Source of the DNA: Rhizobacter sp. AJA081-3
GTDB taxonomy: Bacteria; Pseudomonadota; Gammaproteobacteria; Burkholderiales; Burkholderiaceae_C
DNA: 64,000 nt
Assembly (NCBI RefSeq): GCF_017795745.1
Contig: NZ_CP059067.1
Coordinates: 2,976,001-3,040,000, forward strand
Direction: 5' to 3'
Shown: positions 42,510 to 52,181 of the stretch, piece by piece
Layout of the letters: every line of letters begins with the position of its first letter
Position numbering within the stretch: position 1 is the first letter of the stretch
Made by a program: the position numbers and the translations under genes
Notes under the pieces: model-generated
What the model was told of the DNA's origin: nothing
Database searches by the model: none
The model's input: only the letters and a program-made list of their open reading frames with translations

Positions 42510-43133
42510 ATGAGCCTGATTCCCAAGAAGGGCACCGTCTACGTCGTCGACGACGACGAGGCCGTGCGCGACTCGCTGCAGTGGCTGCTCGAGGGCAAGG
42601 ACTACCGCGTCAAGTGCTTCGATTCGGCCGAGTCCTTTCTGTCGCGCTTCGATCCGCGCGAGGTGGCCTGCCTGATCGCCGACATCCGCATGGACGGAAT
42701 GAGCGGCCTCGAGTTGCAGGATCGCCTGATGGAGCGCAAGAGCCCGCTGCCCATCGTATTCATCACCGGCCACGGCGACGTGCCGATGGCCGTGACGACG
42801 ATGAAGAAGGGCGCGATGGACTTCATCGAGAAGCCCTTCAAGGAAGAAGAGCTGCTCGGCCTGGTCGAGCGCATGCTCGACAGCGCGCGCGCCGCCTTCA
42901 GCCAGCACCAGGAAGCCGCCAGCCGCGACGCGCTGCTGTCTCGCCTGACCACCCGCGAAGCGCAGGTCCTCGAGCGCATCGTCGCCGGCCGACTGAACAA
43001 GCAGATCGCCGACGACCTGGGCATCAGCATCAAGACGGTGGAGGCGCACCGCGCCAACATCATGGAAAAGCTCAACGCCAACACGGTGGCCGATCTGCTG
43101 AAGATCGCGCTCGGCGCCCAAGCGAAAGCCTGA
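42510..43133 (+). CDS. FixJ/NarL-type response regulator
   Basis: The 207-residue protein has a receiver domain with the acidic triplet DDD at 14-16, phospho-acceptor Asp58 in LIADIRMDG, Thr in FITGHGD and Lys in FIEKPF. A LuxR-type helix-turn-helix follows ([20 protein letters not shown] at about residues 148-167, then [16 protein letters not shown]). The family is that of FixJ/TtrR regulators, which bind DNA as phosphorylated dimers. It lies just downstream of its likely kinase and ends at a strong terminator, so the two genes form a unit. No target site is recognised, though the divergent aceE spacer is an obvious place to look. Confidence 0.94.
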   Translation: MSLIPKKGTVYVVDDDEAVRDSLQWLLEGKDYRVKCFDSAESFLSRFDPREVACLIADIRMDGMSGLELQDRLMERKSPLPIVFITGHGDVPMAVTTMKKGAMDFIEKPFKEEELLGLVERMLDSARAAFSQHQEAASRDALLSRLTTREAQVLERIVAGRLNKQIADDLGISIKTVEAHRANIMEKLNANTVADLLKIALGAQAKA

Positions 43134-43151
43134 TCCGCTTCACCCCCTCCG

Positions 43152-43180
43152 AGGCCGCTGCGAAGCGGCCTTTGTGCTTT
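43152..43180 (+). terminator. Rho-independent terminator after the response regulator
   Basis: AGGCCGCT (43152-43159), loop GCGA and AGCGGCCT (43164-43171) form an 8-bp stem followed by TTTGTGCTTT. It separates the two-component genes from folD, whose ATG is 12 bases further on. Confidence 0.8.
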
Positions 43181-43192
43181 CAAGGACCCTTC

Positions 43193-44053
43193 ATGACCGC
43201 CCAGATCATCGACGGCAACGCCCTGGCCCGGCAGATCCGCAACGAAGTGGCGCAGCGCGTGGCCGCGCTGGCCGCGAGCGGGCATCGGCCCGGCCTGGCA
43301 GTGATCCTGGTCGGGCACAACCCGGCCTCGCAGGTCTACGTGAAGCACAAGGTGGCCGACTGCGAGAGCGTGGGCATGCACTCGGTGCTCGACCGCCACC
43401 CGGCCGAACTGCCCGAGGCCGAACTGCTCGCGCGCATCCGCGAACTCAACGCCGACCCGAGCATCCACGGCATCCTGGTGCAGCTGCCGCTGCCTGCCCA
43501 CATCGACGCCAACAAGGTCATCGAGACCATCTCGCCGGCGAAGGACGTGGACGGCTTCCACGTCGCCAGCGCCGGCGCACTGATGATCGGCCGCGCCGGC
43601 TTCAAGGCCTGCACGCCCTACGGCTGCATGAAGATGCTCGAATCGATCGGCTGCGACCCGCGCGGCAAGCACGCGGTGGTGATCGGCCGCAGCAACATCG
43701 TCGGCAAGCCGATGGCGATGCTGCTGCTGCAGGCGAACGCCACCGTCACTGTCTGCCACAGCGCCACGCCCGACCTGGCCCACCACACGCGGCAGGCCGA
43801 CATCGTGGTCGCCGCGGTGGGCAAGCGCAACGTCCTGACCGCCGACATGGTCAAGCCCGGTGCGGTGATCATCGACGTCGGCATGAACCGCAATGACGAA
43901 GGCAAGCTCTGTGGTGACGTCGATTTCGACGGCGTCTCGGCCGTCGCCGGCTGGATCACGCCGGTGCCCGGCGGCGTGGGCCCGATGACGCGTGCCATGC
44001 TGCTGGTCAACACGATCGAGGCCGCCGAGCACGCGGCCGCCAACCCGGCCTGA
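43193..44053 (+). CDS. folD: Bifunctional methylenetetrahydrofolate dehydrogenase/cyclohydrolase
   Basis: Interconverts 5,10-methylene-, methenyl- and 10-formyl-tetrahydrofolate in one-carbon metabolism, in the cytosol. The 286 residues match FolD length. Signatures are [19 protein letters not shown] (catalytic Lys) near residue 42, [10 protein letters not shown] near 95, the NADP-binding [11 protein letters not shown] near 165 and [11 protein letters not shown] near 262. The frame extends far upstream, but [12 protein letters not shown] at 43193 is the canonical N-terminus, just after the terminator of the preceding genes. The oligopeptidase gene starts 3 bases after the stop. Confidence 0.97.
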   Translation: MTAQIIDGNALARQIRNEVAQRVAALAASGHRPGLAVILVGHNPASQVYVKHKVADCESVGMHSVLDRHPAELPEAELLARIRELNADPSIHGILVQLPLPAHIDANKVIETISPAKDVDGFHVASAGALMIGRAGFKACTPYGCMKMLESIGCDPRGKHAVVIGRSNIVGKPMAMLLLQANATVTVCHSATPDLAHHTRQADIVVAAVGKRNVLTADMVKPGAVIIDVGMNRNDEGKLCGDVDFDGVSAVAGWITPVPGGVGPMTRAMLLVNTIEAAEHAAANPA

Positions 44054-44056
44054 GCC

Positions 44057-46132
44057 ATGAGCACCGACAACCCGCTGCTCGACCTGCAGGGCCTGCCGCG
44101 CTTCGACCGCATCCGCGCCGAGCACGTCACGCCGGCGGTCGACACGCTGCTGACCGAGGCGAATGCCGCGCTCGAGAAGGCCGTCGGCGCCGAGGTGCCG
44201 GCCGACTACGACGCGCTGTCGGCGGTGCTCGACGTGGCCACCGAACGACTCTCGCGCGCCTGGGGCGCGGTGCGGCACCTGAACGCCGTGCTCGACACGC
44301 CGGCGCTGCGCGCCGCCTACACCGAGAACCTGCCGCGCATCACCGAGTTCCATACGCGCATGGGCGCCGACGAGCGCCTGTTCGCCAAGTACAAGGCGAT
44401 CCTCGCCGCGCCGGCCGCGCAGTCGCTGAGCGCGGCGCGTCACAAGGCGCTGGCCAACGCGGTACGCGACTTCGTGCTCTCCGGCGCCGAACTGCAGGGC
44501 GAGGCGAAGCAGCGATTCGCGCAGATCCAGGAGGCGCAGGCCGAACTCGCGCGGCGCTTCTCCGAGCACGTGCTCGACGCCACGGATGGCTACGCGCTGT
44601 ACGTCGACGCGGCCGAGCTCGATGGCGTGCCCGACGACGTGATCCAGTCCGCGCACGCCGCGGCGCAGGCCGATGGCCGCGAGGGCTGCAAGCTCACGCT
44701 GCACTTCCCGAGCTACTTCCCGGTGATGCAGTACGGGCGCAACCGCGCGCTGCGCGAGAAGCTGTACACCGCCTACGTGACGCGCGCCAGCGAGTTCGGC
44801 CCGGCAGAGCGCGACAACGGCCCGCTGATGCGCGAACTGCTGGCACTGCGCCAGGAAGAGGCGCGCCTGCTCGGCAAGACGAGCTATGCGGAAGTCTCGC
44901 TGGTGCCGAAGATGGCGCAGTCACCGCAACAGGTGATCGACTTCCTGCGCGACCTGGCCCGCCGCGCCCGCCCCGGCGCCGAGCGCGACCTGGCCGAGCT
45001 GCGCGCCTTCGCACGCGACGAGCTCGGCCTGCCCGAGCTGCAGGCCTGGGACATGCCGTTCGCCAGCGAGCGCCTCAAGGAGAAGCGCTATGCCTTCAGC
45101 GACCAGGAGGTAAAGCCGTACTTCGTGCAGGAGCGCGTGCTCGACGGGCTGTTCCGCATCATCGAGACCCTGTTCGAAGTGCGCATCCGTCCCGACGAGG
45201 CGCCGGTGTGGCACCCGAGCGTGCGCTTCTATCGCATCGAGCGCCCTTCGGCGGGGGATGCCGCGCCGGAGCTGGTCGGCCAGTTCTACCTCGACCCGCA
45301 CGCCCGTGCGGGCAAGCGCCCCGGCGCCTGGATGGACGGCATGCGCGATCGCTGGGCGCGCCCGGGCAGCGGCCTGCAGACGCCGGTGGCGCACCTGGTG
45401 TGCAACTTCGCGCCGCCGCTGGACGGCCACCCCGCGCTGCTGACGCACGACGACGTGCAGACGCTCTTCCACGAGTTCGGCCACGGGCTGCACCACCTGC
45501 TGACCCAGGTGGACGACCTGGGGGTGTCGGGCATCTCCGGCGTCGAGTGGGACGCGGTGGAGCTGCCCAGCCAGTTCATGGAGAACCTGTGCTGGGAGTG
45601 GGAGGTACTGCAGCGCCTGACGGCTCACGTCGACAGCGGCGAGCCGCTGCCGCGCGACCTGTTCGAGCGCATGCTGGCGGCGAAGAACTTCCACAGCGGG
45701 CTGCAGATGCTCCGCCAGGTGGAGTTCTCGCTGATCGACATGCGGCTGCACGCCGAGCCGGGCAACGAGACGCGCATCGACGCGGTCGCCGCTGAAGTAC
45801 GCGCCGAGGTCGCGCTGGTGCCGACGCCGACCTTCAACCGCTTCCTGAACAGCTTCTCGCACATCTTCGCCGGCGGCTACGCGGCGGGCTACTACAGCTA
45901 CAAATGGGCCGAGGTGCTGTCGGCCGATGCCTGGAGCGCCTTCGAGGAAGCGGCGCGCTCCGGCTCCGTGCTGGACGTGCCCACCGGGCGGCGCTATCGG
46001 CGCAGCGTGCTCGAGGCCGGCGGCAGCCGCAGCGCGATGGAGAGTTTCAAGACGTTTCGGGGGCGCGAGCCGCGCATCGACGCGCTGCTGCGACACCAGG
46101 GGCTCGACGACGGTCACACGCCCGCGGCGTGA
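44057..46132 (+). CDS. prlC: M3 family oligopeptidase A (zinc metallopeptidase)
   Basis: Cytosolic thimet-like oligopeptidase that degrades short peptides, including cleaved signal peptides in E. coli. The 691-residue protein has the zinc site HEFGH at residues 472-476 within TLFHEFGHGLHHLL, with the third ligand Glu in SGISGVEWDAVELPSQFMEN. The C-terminal FAGGYAAGYYSYKWAEVLSAD is characteristic of M3 enzymes. Length agrees with OpdA/PrlC (about 680). The ATG lies 3 bases after the folD stop (TGAGCCATG), so translational coupling is likely. Confidence 0.95.
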   Translation: MSTDNPLLDLQGLPRFDRIRAEHVTPAVDTLLTEANAALEKAVGAEVPADYDALSAVLDVATERLSRAWGAVRHLNAVLDTPALRAAYTENLPRITEFHTRMGADERLFAKYKAILAAPAAQSLSAARHKALANAVRDFVLSGAELQGEAKQRFAQIQEAQAELARRFSEHVLDATDGYALYVDAAELDGVPDDVIQSAHAAAQADGREGCKLTLHFPSYFPVMQYGRNRALREKLYTAYVTRASEFGPAERDNGPLMRELLALRQEEARLLGKTSYAEVSLVPKMAQSPQQVIDFLRDLARRARPGAERDLAELRAFARDELGLPELQAWDMPFASERLKEKRYAFSDQEVKPYFVQERVLDGLFRIIETLFEVRIRPDEAPVWHPSVRFYRIERPSAGDAAPELVGQFYLDPHARAGKRPGAWMDGMRDRWARPGSGLQTPVAHLVCNFAPPLDGHPALLTHDDVQTLFHEFGHGLHHLLTQVDDLGVSGISGVEWDAVELPSQFMENLCWEWEVLQRLTAHVDSGEPLPRDLFERMLAAKNFHSGLQMLRQVEFSLIDMRLHAEPGNETRIDAVAAEVRAEVALVPTPTFNRFLNSFSHIFAGGYAAGYYSYKWAEVLSADAWSAFEEAARSGSVLDVPTGRRYRRSVLEAGGSRSAMESFKTFRGREPRIDALLRHQGLDDGHTPAA

Positions 46133-46217
46133 GCAATTGCCGACGCCCGCGCTTGTGCCGGGCCCGTGCATGGGTACCATTGCCGACGCGCCGCCCTTCG
46201 GCGCGCCGGAGTTCGCC

Positions 46218-46853
46218 ATGACCACGACGATGCGTCCACTGTCCCGCCTATCCGGCCTGAGCCTGCGCGCCGCCGTCTGCGTGGCCGCCTGCCTCGCCGC
46301 CGGCCCGAGCCTGGCGCTTTACAAGGTCGTCGGCCCGGACGGCAAGGTCACCTACACCGACCGGGCGCCAACCTCCAGAGAAGGCCGGATCAGCCCGTTG
46401 AACAGCCGCGCCGTGGCGGTCGAAGCTGAACCGGCGATGCCGGCCGAGCTCCGCCAGGCCGTCAACCGCTATCCGGTGACCCTGTACACGATCGCCGGCA
46501 GCTGCGAGCCCTGCGACTCCGCACGTGCCCTGCTTCGCACGCGTGGCGTGCCCTATGCCGAGCGGCAGGTCGTCAGCGCCGAAGACGGCGACGCCTTCCA
46601 GAAGCTCACCGGCGGCCGCGATGCACCGGTGCTGGCCATCGGATCGCAGCAACTGCGAGGGCTGTCGCCGGACACCTGGAACTCCTACCTCGATTCCGCC
46701 GGCTACCCGCGCGAGTCGAAGCTGCCGCCGGGTTATGCCTTCGCCTCGCCCTCGCCGCTGACCGAGCGCCGCGAGGCGCCCGCGCGACAGGCTCCTGCCC
46801 CCGCTGCGCCGGCAGAACCGGCACCGCCGGCCGAGGGCAAGTTCAGGTTCTGA
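46218..46853 (+). CDS. Exported glutaredoxin-like protein with DUF4124 domain
   Basis: The 211-residue product begins with a signal-like segment (LSLRAAVCVAACLAAGPSLA), then a DUF4124 module (LYKVVGPDGKVTYTDRAP) near 35-50. A glutaredoxin/thioredoxin-like fold follows with the redox pair in GSCEPCDSARALLRTRGVPY near 94-113, and cis-Pro in RDAPVLAIGSQQL. A Pro/Ala-rich tail ends GKFRF. DUF4124 modules occur in periplasmic proteins of betaproteobacteria. A role in periplasmic thiol exchange is inferred. The start MTTTMRPLSRL is chosen from two close ATGs (46218, 46230); the frame is open far upstream. The 3' end overlaps the convergent MFS gene by 11 bases. Confidence 0.85.
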   Translation: MTTTMRPLSRLSGLSLRAAVCVAACLAAGPSLALYKVVGPDGKVTYTDRAPTSREGRISPLNSRAVAVEAEPAMPAELRQAVNRYPVTLYTIAGSCEPCDSARALLRTRGVPYAERQVVSAEDGDAFQKLTGGRDAPVLAIGSQQLRGLSPDTWNSYLDSAGYPRESKLPPGYAFASPSPLTERREAPARQAPAPAAPAEPAPPAEGKFRF

Positions 46854-48048
46854 GCGGTTCGGGCAGCGCGATGCGCCGGGCCGGCACGCTGCCGGCGCCC
46901 ACCGCCGCGCCCATCAGCCAGAACAGGGTCGAAGCCCCCACTGCCGCGCCCAGCGCACCGAAAAGCAGCGGCATCAGCGCGCTCGACAGGTTGATCGTCA
47001 TCGAGCGCAGCGCGATCGCCTCGCCATGCCGCTCGGGTGGCGTGATCTGGTGCAGGGTGGTCATGATCATCGGCTGCACGGCGCCCAGCGCCAGGCCGAG
47101 TGCCGCCGCCAGCACGCCCATCAGCCAGGCCGCCTGTGCGAACGGATAGAGCGCGAACACGCCAGCCGCCCAGAGCATCGCGCCAGCCAGCACCTGGCCT
47201 TCGCGCAGGTGCTGCGCAATCAGCGGAATCGCCAGCCGGATCGCCGCGACCGAGATCGCGAACACACCGAGGATCAGGCCGATCGCGGAGGCCGAGAAGC
47301 CTCGTTCATGGCCGATCACCGGCACCAGGAAGGCGTGCACGTCCCAGCTCGACGAGAGCAGCCAGTTCACCGCCAGCAAACGGCGCAGCCCCGGCGTGCG
47401 GAACAGGTCCCAGGCGCGCGGCCGCACGGCGTCGGCCGGGCGGTGCGCCGGCGGCTCGCGCGGCACGCGTCGCGCCCAGGCCAGAGCGCCGAACGGCAGC
47501 ACCAGCAGCACGGCGTAGGCGGCGCGAAAGCCGCCCAGGTCGATCAGCGCCCCGGCCAGCACCGGGCCGACCACGTTGGCCAGCGCCGGCGCCAGCCCGA
47601 GCCAGCTGAACACGCGCTTGAGCGCGGTCGGGTCGGTGGCGGTGCGCCCGGCAGTGCGCTGGATGGCGATCAGGCCGACGTTGGCGCCCGCGCCCACCAG
47701 CATCGCGGCCACACACATGGCGGCGAAGGTCCACTGCGGCCACCAGGTCACCGCCAGCGCCACCGCCGCGCCGGCCACCGTGAGCGCGACGGCGATGCGC
47801 ATCGGGTGGTGGTAGCCGCGGCGGTCGGCCAGCCGGCCGGCCTGCAAAGCCAGCACGATCGGCGCCGCCGCGAACAGCCCCATCAGCACGCCCACCACCC
47901 ACGGCGCGTGGCCCTCGCGCAGCGCCTGCAGCGGCGCGGCCATGCGCACGCCGGCCATGCAGGAATGCAGGCAGATCTGGCCGACGATCAGCGCGACCAG
48001 GACACGATCCACCTCAGGACACGTCCTCGTCGGCGTTGCCGGGGACAT
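46843..48048 (-). CDS. Major facilitator superfamily transporter
   Basis: The 401-residue protein has about twelve hydrophobic helices with the MFS loop-2/3 motif GRLADRRGYHHPMRIA near residue 72 and a central basic loop (ARRVPREPPAHRPADAVRPR) near 200. The substrate cannot be told. The ATG at 48048 overlaps the 3' end of rmuC by 35 bases; a GTG at 48012 (VDRVLVALIVG) would avoid the overlap and starts at the first helix, so the true start may be there. It follows rmuC on the same strand, which suggests one transcript, and converges with the glutaredoxin-like gene. Confidence 0.82.
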   Translation of the reverse strand: MSPATPTRTCPEVDRVLVALIVGQICLHSCMAGVRMAAPLQALREGHAPWVVGVLMGLFAAAPIVLALQAGRLADRRGYHHPMRIAVALTVAGAAVALAVTWWPQWTFAAMCVAAMLVGAGANVGLIAIQRTAGRTATDPTALKRVFSWLGLAPALANVVGPVLAGALIDLGGFRAAYAVLLVLPFGALAWARRVPREPPAHRPADAVRPRAWDLFRTPGLRRLLAVNWLLSSSWDVHAFLVPVIGHERGFSASAIGLILGVFAISVAAIRLAIPLIAQHLREGQVLAGAMLWAAGVFALYPFAQAAWLMGVLAAALGLALGAVQPMIMTTLHQITPPERHGEAIALRSMTINLSSALMPLLFGALGAAVGASTLFWLMGAAVGAGSVPARRIALPEPLRT

Positions 48049-49441
48049 CGAGCCCGGGCAGAAGCTCTTGCGACCGGGGCTCGCTCACGCTTTCCACTGT
48101 CTTGAGCCGTCGAGTCATGACTCGGTTGCGAGTCTCGGCCTCTTCGATTGCGCTTGATGCTTCGTCGAGCTTCCTCTTGGTCTTGGCCAGCACGTCGCCG
48201 AACTTCTTGAACTCTGTCTTCACCGCTCCCAGCACCTCCCACACCTCGGCGCTGCGCTTCTCCAGCGCGAGCGTGCGGAAGCCCATCTGCAGGCTGTTCA
48301 GCGTGGCCAGCAGCGTGGTCGGCCCGGTGAGCATGACGCGGTGCTCACGCTGCAGCGATTCGGTCAGGCCCGGCCGGCGCAGCGCCTCGGCGTACAGGCC
48401 CTCGGTGGGCACGAAGAGGATGGCGAAGTCAGTGGTGTGCGGCGGCTCGACGTACTTCTCGCGGATCGTCTTGGCCTCCAGGCGCAGTCGCTGCTCGATG
48501 GCGCGGCCGGCGACCTCGGCGGCGGGAGCGTCGGCGCGCTCCTGCGCATCGAGTAGGCGTTCGTAGTCGTCGCGCGGGAACTTGGCATCGATGGGCAGCC
48601 ACAGTGGCTTGCCGTCCTCACGCTGACCCGGCAGCTTGATCGCGAACTCGACGCGCGCGCCGCTGCCCGGCACCGTCTCGACGTTGGTGGCGTACTGCTC
48701 CGGCGTGAACACCTGTTCGAGCAGGCCGGCAAGCTGCACCTCGCCGAACACGCCGCGCGTCTTCACGTTGTTCAGCACGCGATTGAGCGAGCCGACATCC
48801 TTGGCCAGGCCCTGCATCTCGCCCAGGCCCTTGTGCACCTGCTCGAGCCGGTCGGCCACCTGCTTGAAGCTCTCGCCCAGGCGCTGCTCGAGGGTGGCGT
48901 GCAGCTTCTCGTCGACGGTGGCACGCATCTGCTCGAGCTTCTTCTCGTTGTCGGCCTGGATGCTCTGCAGCCGCTGCTCGATGGTCGTGCGCATCAGCTC
49001 CAGGCCGCGCTCGTTGCCCTGCGACAGCGCCTGCAGCCGTTCGCCCTGCGCGTCGGCGAAACGCTTGAGCGACGCATCCTGCGATTCGCGCGCCGACTGC
49101 GACAGTTGCGCCAGCGATTGCGTGGCCGCCTGCAGCGACTGGCCGACCTGCTGCTGCATGGTGGCCAGCTGGGTGCGAAAGGAATCGATCTGCTCGTTCT
49201 GCGTGCGCGCCACGTCGCCCTGCTGGGTCAGCAGCGTCTGCTGGAACAGCGACAGCGTCTGCGAGAGTTCCTGGCGCGTGCCGCGCGCGCTCTCCTGCAC
49301 CTCGTTGCGCAGCTCCCGGCCCTGGCGCTCGGCGTCCTCGCGCAACTCGTTCTGGAGGGTGTTGTCGCCGCGCCGCAGCAGCAGCCAGAGGAGCAGAAGC
49401 AGGTTCAGCGCCGCCAGCGCCACGAGGGTCCATTCGAGCAT
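48014..49441 (-). CDS. rmuC: DNA recombination protein RmuC
   Basis: Predicted nuclease-fold protein that limits inversions between short repeats in E. coli. The 475-residue product has one N-terminal membrane helix ([17 protein letters not shown]), a long coiled coil (about 25-210, rich in Gln, Glu and Arg) and the conserved RmuC domain with [16 protein letters not shown] near 300, [12 protein letters not shown] near 350 and [18 protein letters not shown] near 385. The ATG at 49441 ([12 protein letters not shown]) begins right before the helix; the frame runs to 49543. Divergent from the molybdenum hydroxylase genes. Confidence 0.92.
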   Translation of the reverse strand: MLEWTLVALAALNLLLLLWLLLRRGDNTLQNELREDAERQGRELRNEVQESARGTRQELSQTLSLFQQTLLTQQGDVARTQNEQIDSFRTQLATMQQQVGQSLQAATQSLAQLSQSARESQDASLKRFADAQGERLQALSQGNERGLELMRTTIEQRLQSIQADNEKKLEQMRATVDEKLHATLEQRLGESFKQVADRLEQVHKGLGEMQGLAKDVGSLNRVLNNVKTRGVFGEVQLAGLLEQVFTPEQYATNVETVPGSGARVEFAIKLPGQREDGKPLWLPIDAKFPRDDYERLLDAQERADAPAAEVAGRAIEQRLRLEAKTIREKYVEPPHTTDFAILFVPTEGLYAEALRRPGLTESLQREHRVMLTGPTTLLATLNSLQMGFRTLALEKRSAEVWEVLGAVKTEFKKFGDVLAKTKRKLDEASSAIEEAETRNRVMTRRLKTVESVSEPRSQELLPGLDVPGNADEDVS

Positions 49442-49569
49442 GGCGCGATTGTGACAGCGAGCCGTTTCGGCACCGCCTGCAGACTTGGCGGCGAAAGAGT
49501 ATCGTCGGCGCCGCGCCGGGGCAGCCCCGGACCGCCGCGACATCCAAGAACATCGAAGAGAGGCAAACC

Positions 49570-50037
49570 ATGGTCACCCTGAACGTCAACGGCAAGACGA
49601 AGAATGTCGACGCCGAGGCCGACACCCCGCTGCTGTGGGTGCTGCGCGAGAACCTGCAACTCACAGGCACCAAGTTCGGCTGCGGCATGGCGCTGTGCGG
49701 CGCCTGCACCGTGCACCTGGACGGCAAGCCGGTGCGCTCGTGCTCGACGCCGATCTCGGCGGCCGCCGGCAAGAAGATCACCACCATCGAGGGCGTGGGC
49801 GCCACGCGCACCGGCAAGGCCGTGCAGGCCGCCTGGGCCAAGATCGACGTGCCGCAGTGCGGCTACTGCCAGTCGGGCCAGATCATGAGCGCGTGTGCGC
49901 TGCTGGCCGAGAAGAAGGCGCCGACCGACGGCGACATCGATGGCGCCATGAGCGGCAACATCTGCCGCTGCGGCACCTACAACCAGATCCGCGCCGCCAT
50001 CAAGGACGCCTCGGTCACGCTGGTGAAGGGGGCCTGA
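49570..50037 (+). CDS. iorA: Molybdenum hydroxylase small subunit, [2Fe-2S] (isoquinoline 1-oxidoreductase alpha type)
   Basis: Electron-transfer subunit of a xanthine-oxidase-family enzyme. The 155 residues have the plant-ferredoxin-type cluster ([13 protein letters not shown] with a further Cys in RSCSTPIS) and the second, helical cluster domain ([13 protein letters not shown] and CRCGTYNQI). Eight cluster cysteines are seen. It has no signal peptide and would cross the membrane together with the Tat-tagged large subunit that starts 2 bases after its stop. GAAGAGAGG precedes the ATG. The substrate is not fixed by the sequence; isoquinoline-type N-heterocycles or aldehydes are both possible. 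Confidence 0.9.
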   Translation: MVTLNVNGKTKNVDAEADTPLLWVLRENLQLTGTKFGCGMALCGACTVHLDGKPVRSCSTPISAAAGKKITTIEGVGATRTGKAVQAAWAKIDVPQCGYCQSGQIMSACALLAEKKAPTDGDIDGAMSGNICRCGTYNQIRAAIKDASVTLVKGA

Positions 50038-50039
50038 GC

Positions 50040-52181
50040 ATGGACACGCTGCAAACCTCCCGCCGCGGCTTCCTCAAGAGCGGCACTGGCGCTGCGCTGA
50101 GCATCGGCTTCGCGCTGCCGCTGGCCGGCCTGTCGGGTCGCCTCGACGCGGCCACGCCCTTCTCGCCGAATGCGTTCCTGCGCATCGGCAGCGACGGCCT
50201 GGTGACCGTGATCTGCGGCTCGGCCGAGATGGGCCAGGGCGTGCTCACCGCCATCCCGATGCTGGTGGCCGAGGAACTCGATGCCGACTGGAAGACGGTG
50301 CGCGTCGAGCAGGCCCCGGTCGACAAGGCCTACAACAACCCGATGTTCCAGATGCAGGCCACCGGCGGCTCGACCACCGTGCGCGCCTTCTGGGAGCCGA
50401 TGCGCCAGGCCGGCGCCGCCGCGCGCGAGATGCTCGTGGCCGCGGCCGCCGCGCAGTGGAAGGTGCCGGCCGGCGAGTGCCGCACCGAGGCCGGCCAGGT
50501 CATCCACAAGAGCGGCAAGAAGCTCGGCTACGGCGCCCTCACGGCCGCGGCGGCCAAGCTACCGGTGCCGGCCAAGCCGGTGCTGAAGGATCCGAAGGAC
50601 TTCCGCATCCTGGGCAAGCCCACGCGCCGGTTGGACACCCCGGGCAAGCTCAACGGCACGGCCAGGTACGGCATCGATGCGCAGGTGCCCGGCATGTTGG
50701 TCGCCGTGATGGCGCGCGCGCCGCAGCCCGGCGCCAAGCCGGCGAAGGTGGACGACAGCAAGGCCAAGGCCGTCAAGGGCGTCAGGCAGGTCGTCACCAT
50801 CCCGAGCGGCGTGGCCGTGCTGGCCGATGGCTACTGGGCCGCCAAGAAGGGCCGCGACGCGCTGGCGATCGACTGGGACCTGGGCGCCGCGAAGGATCTG
50901 TCCTCCGCCAAGGTGAGCGCGATGCTGGCCGAAGGTGCCGGCGAGCCGGATGCGGTGGCCGTCGACCTCGGCAACACCAAGGACGCCGCGGCGACCGGCG
51001 CGAAGTCAGTGGACGCGACCTACGAGGCACCCTACCTTGCCCACGCCTGCATGGAGCCGATGAACTGCACGGCCTGGGTCCGGGGCGACACGGTGGAAGT
51101 CTGGGTGGGCACGCAGAGCCAGGGGCCGAACCAGGGCATCCTGAGCCAGGTGGCCTCGGTCACGCCGGCCAAGGTGAAGGTCAACACGCTGATGCTCGGC
51201 GGCGGTTTCGGCCGCCGCTTCGCGCCCGACTTCACGATCGACGCAACGCTGCTGTCGAAGATCTCCGGCAAGCCGGTCAAGCTGATCTACAGCCGCGAGG
51301 ACGACATGGCCGCCGGCTTCTTCCGCCCGGCCTCGGTGACGAAGTTCGAGGCCGTCCTGGACGGCCAGGGCCGGCCGACGATGCTCAAGGCCGGCGTGGG
51401 CTCGCCGTCGATCATGGCGGCCTCGGGCTTCATGAAGATCCCGGAGAACGGCGTCGACGCGTTCGCGATGGAAGGCATCGCCGACCACCCCTACGACATC
51501 GCCAACCAGCGCCTGGCCTACGGCCGCAAGGAGCCGGGGCCGCAGGTGTGGTTCTGGCGCTCGGTGGGGCACTCGCAGAACATCTTCTTCATCGAGAGCT
51601 TCATCGACGAACTGGCGGCTGCCGCGAAGCAGGATCCGTACGAGTACCGCCGTGCGCTGCTGACGAAACAGCCGCGGTACAAGGGTGTGCTGGAGCTGGC
51701 CGCGCAGAAGGTCGGCTGGGGCTCGCCGCTGCCGGCCGGTGTGTTCCGCGGCATCGCCGTGGCGCAGAGCTTCGGCAGCTACGTGGCCGAGGTGGCCGAG
51801 GTGTCGATCGGCGCCGACGGCACGCCCAAGGTGCACCGTGTCGTCGCCGCCGTGGACTGTGGCATGACGGTGAACCCGCAGACCATCGAGCGGCAGATCG
51901 AGGGCGCGATTGTCTACGGCCTGTCGGCGGCGCTGTACGGCCGCATCTCGTTCAAGGACGGGCGCGTCGAGCAGGGCAACTTCAACGACTACCCGGTGCT
52001 GCGCATGACCGAGATGCCCAAGGTCGAGGTGCACATCGTGCCGAGCACCGAGAAGCCCGGCGGCATCGGCGAACCGGGCACGCCGCCGATCGCGCCGGCG
52101 GTGGCCAACGCGATCTACGCGGCAACCGCCAAGCGCCTGCGCAGCCTGCCGTTCGACACGGCGCAGCTGAAGAAGGCCTGA
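50040..52181 (+). CDS. iorB: Molybdenum hydroxylase large subunit, Tat-exported (isoquinoline 1-oxidoreductase beta type)
   Basis: Molybdopterin-binding catalytic subunit of 713 residues. It begins with a twin-arginine signal, [20 protein letters not shown], so it folds with cofactor and is exported to the periplasm. The body shows [33 protein letters not shown] near residue 385 and the catalytic-Glu segment [13 protein letters not shown] near 680. These match the IorB/membrane-associated aldehyde dehydrogenase family (about 700-750). Many relatives have a third, cytochrome c subunit that takes the electrons; none is encoded here, so the acceptor is unknown. Convergent with the 2-hydroxyacid dehydrogenase gene, their stops abutting at 52179-52184. 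Confidence 0.9.
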   Translation: MDTLQTSRRGFLKSGTGAALSIGFALPLAGLSGRLDAATPFSPNAFLRIGSDGLVTVICGSAEMGQGVLTAIPMLVAEELDADWKTVRVEQAPVDKAYNNPMFQMQATGGSTTVRAFWEPMRQAGAAAREMLVAAAAAQWKVPAGECRTEAGQVIHKSGKKLGYGALTAAAAKLPVPAKPVLKDPKDFRILGKPTRRLDTPGKLNGTARYGIDAQVPGMLVAVMARAPQPGAKPAKVDDSKAKAVKGVRQVVTIPSGVAVLADGYWAAKKGRDALAIDWDLGAAKDLSSAKVSAMLAEGAGEPDAVAVDLGNTKDAAATGAKSVDATYEAPYLAHACMEPMNCTAWVRGDTVEVWVGTQSQGPNQGILSQVASVTPAKVKVNTLMLGGGFGRRFAPDFTIDATLLSKISGKPVKLIYSREDDMAAGFFRPASVTKFEAVLDGQGRPTMLKAGVGSPSIMAASGFMKIPENGVDAFAMEGIADHPYDIANQRLAYGRKEPGPQVWFWRSVGHSQNIFFIESFIDELAAAAKQDPYEYRRALLTKQPRYKGVLELAAQKVGWGSPLPAGVFRGIAVAQSFGSYVAEVAEVSIGADGTPKVHRVVAAVDCGMTVNPQTIERQIEGAIVYGLSAALYGRISFKDGRVEQGNFNDYPVLRMTEMPKVEVHIVPSTEKPGGIGEPGTPPIAPAVANAIYAATAKRLRSLPFDTAQLKKA

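Noticed and set aside
43174-43896. Open frame of 240 codons overlapping folD in another frame, and many similar shadows across the window
   Set aside because: Composition is Arg-, Pro- and Ala-rich without any family motif, and the real gene lies in the overlapping frame with full signatures.
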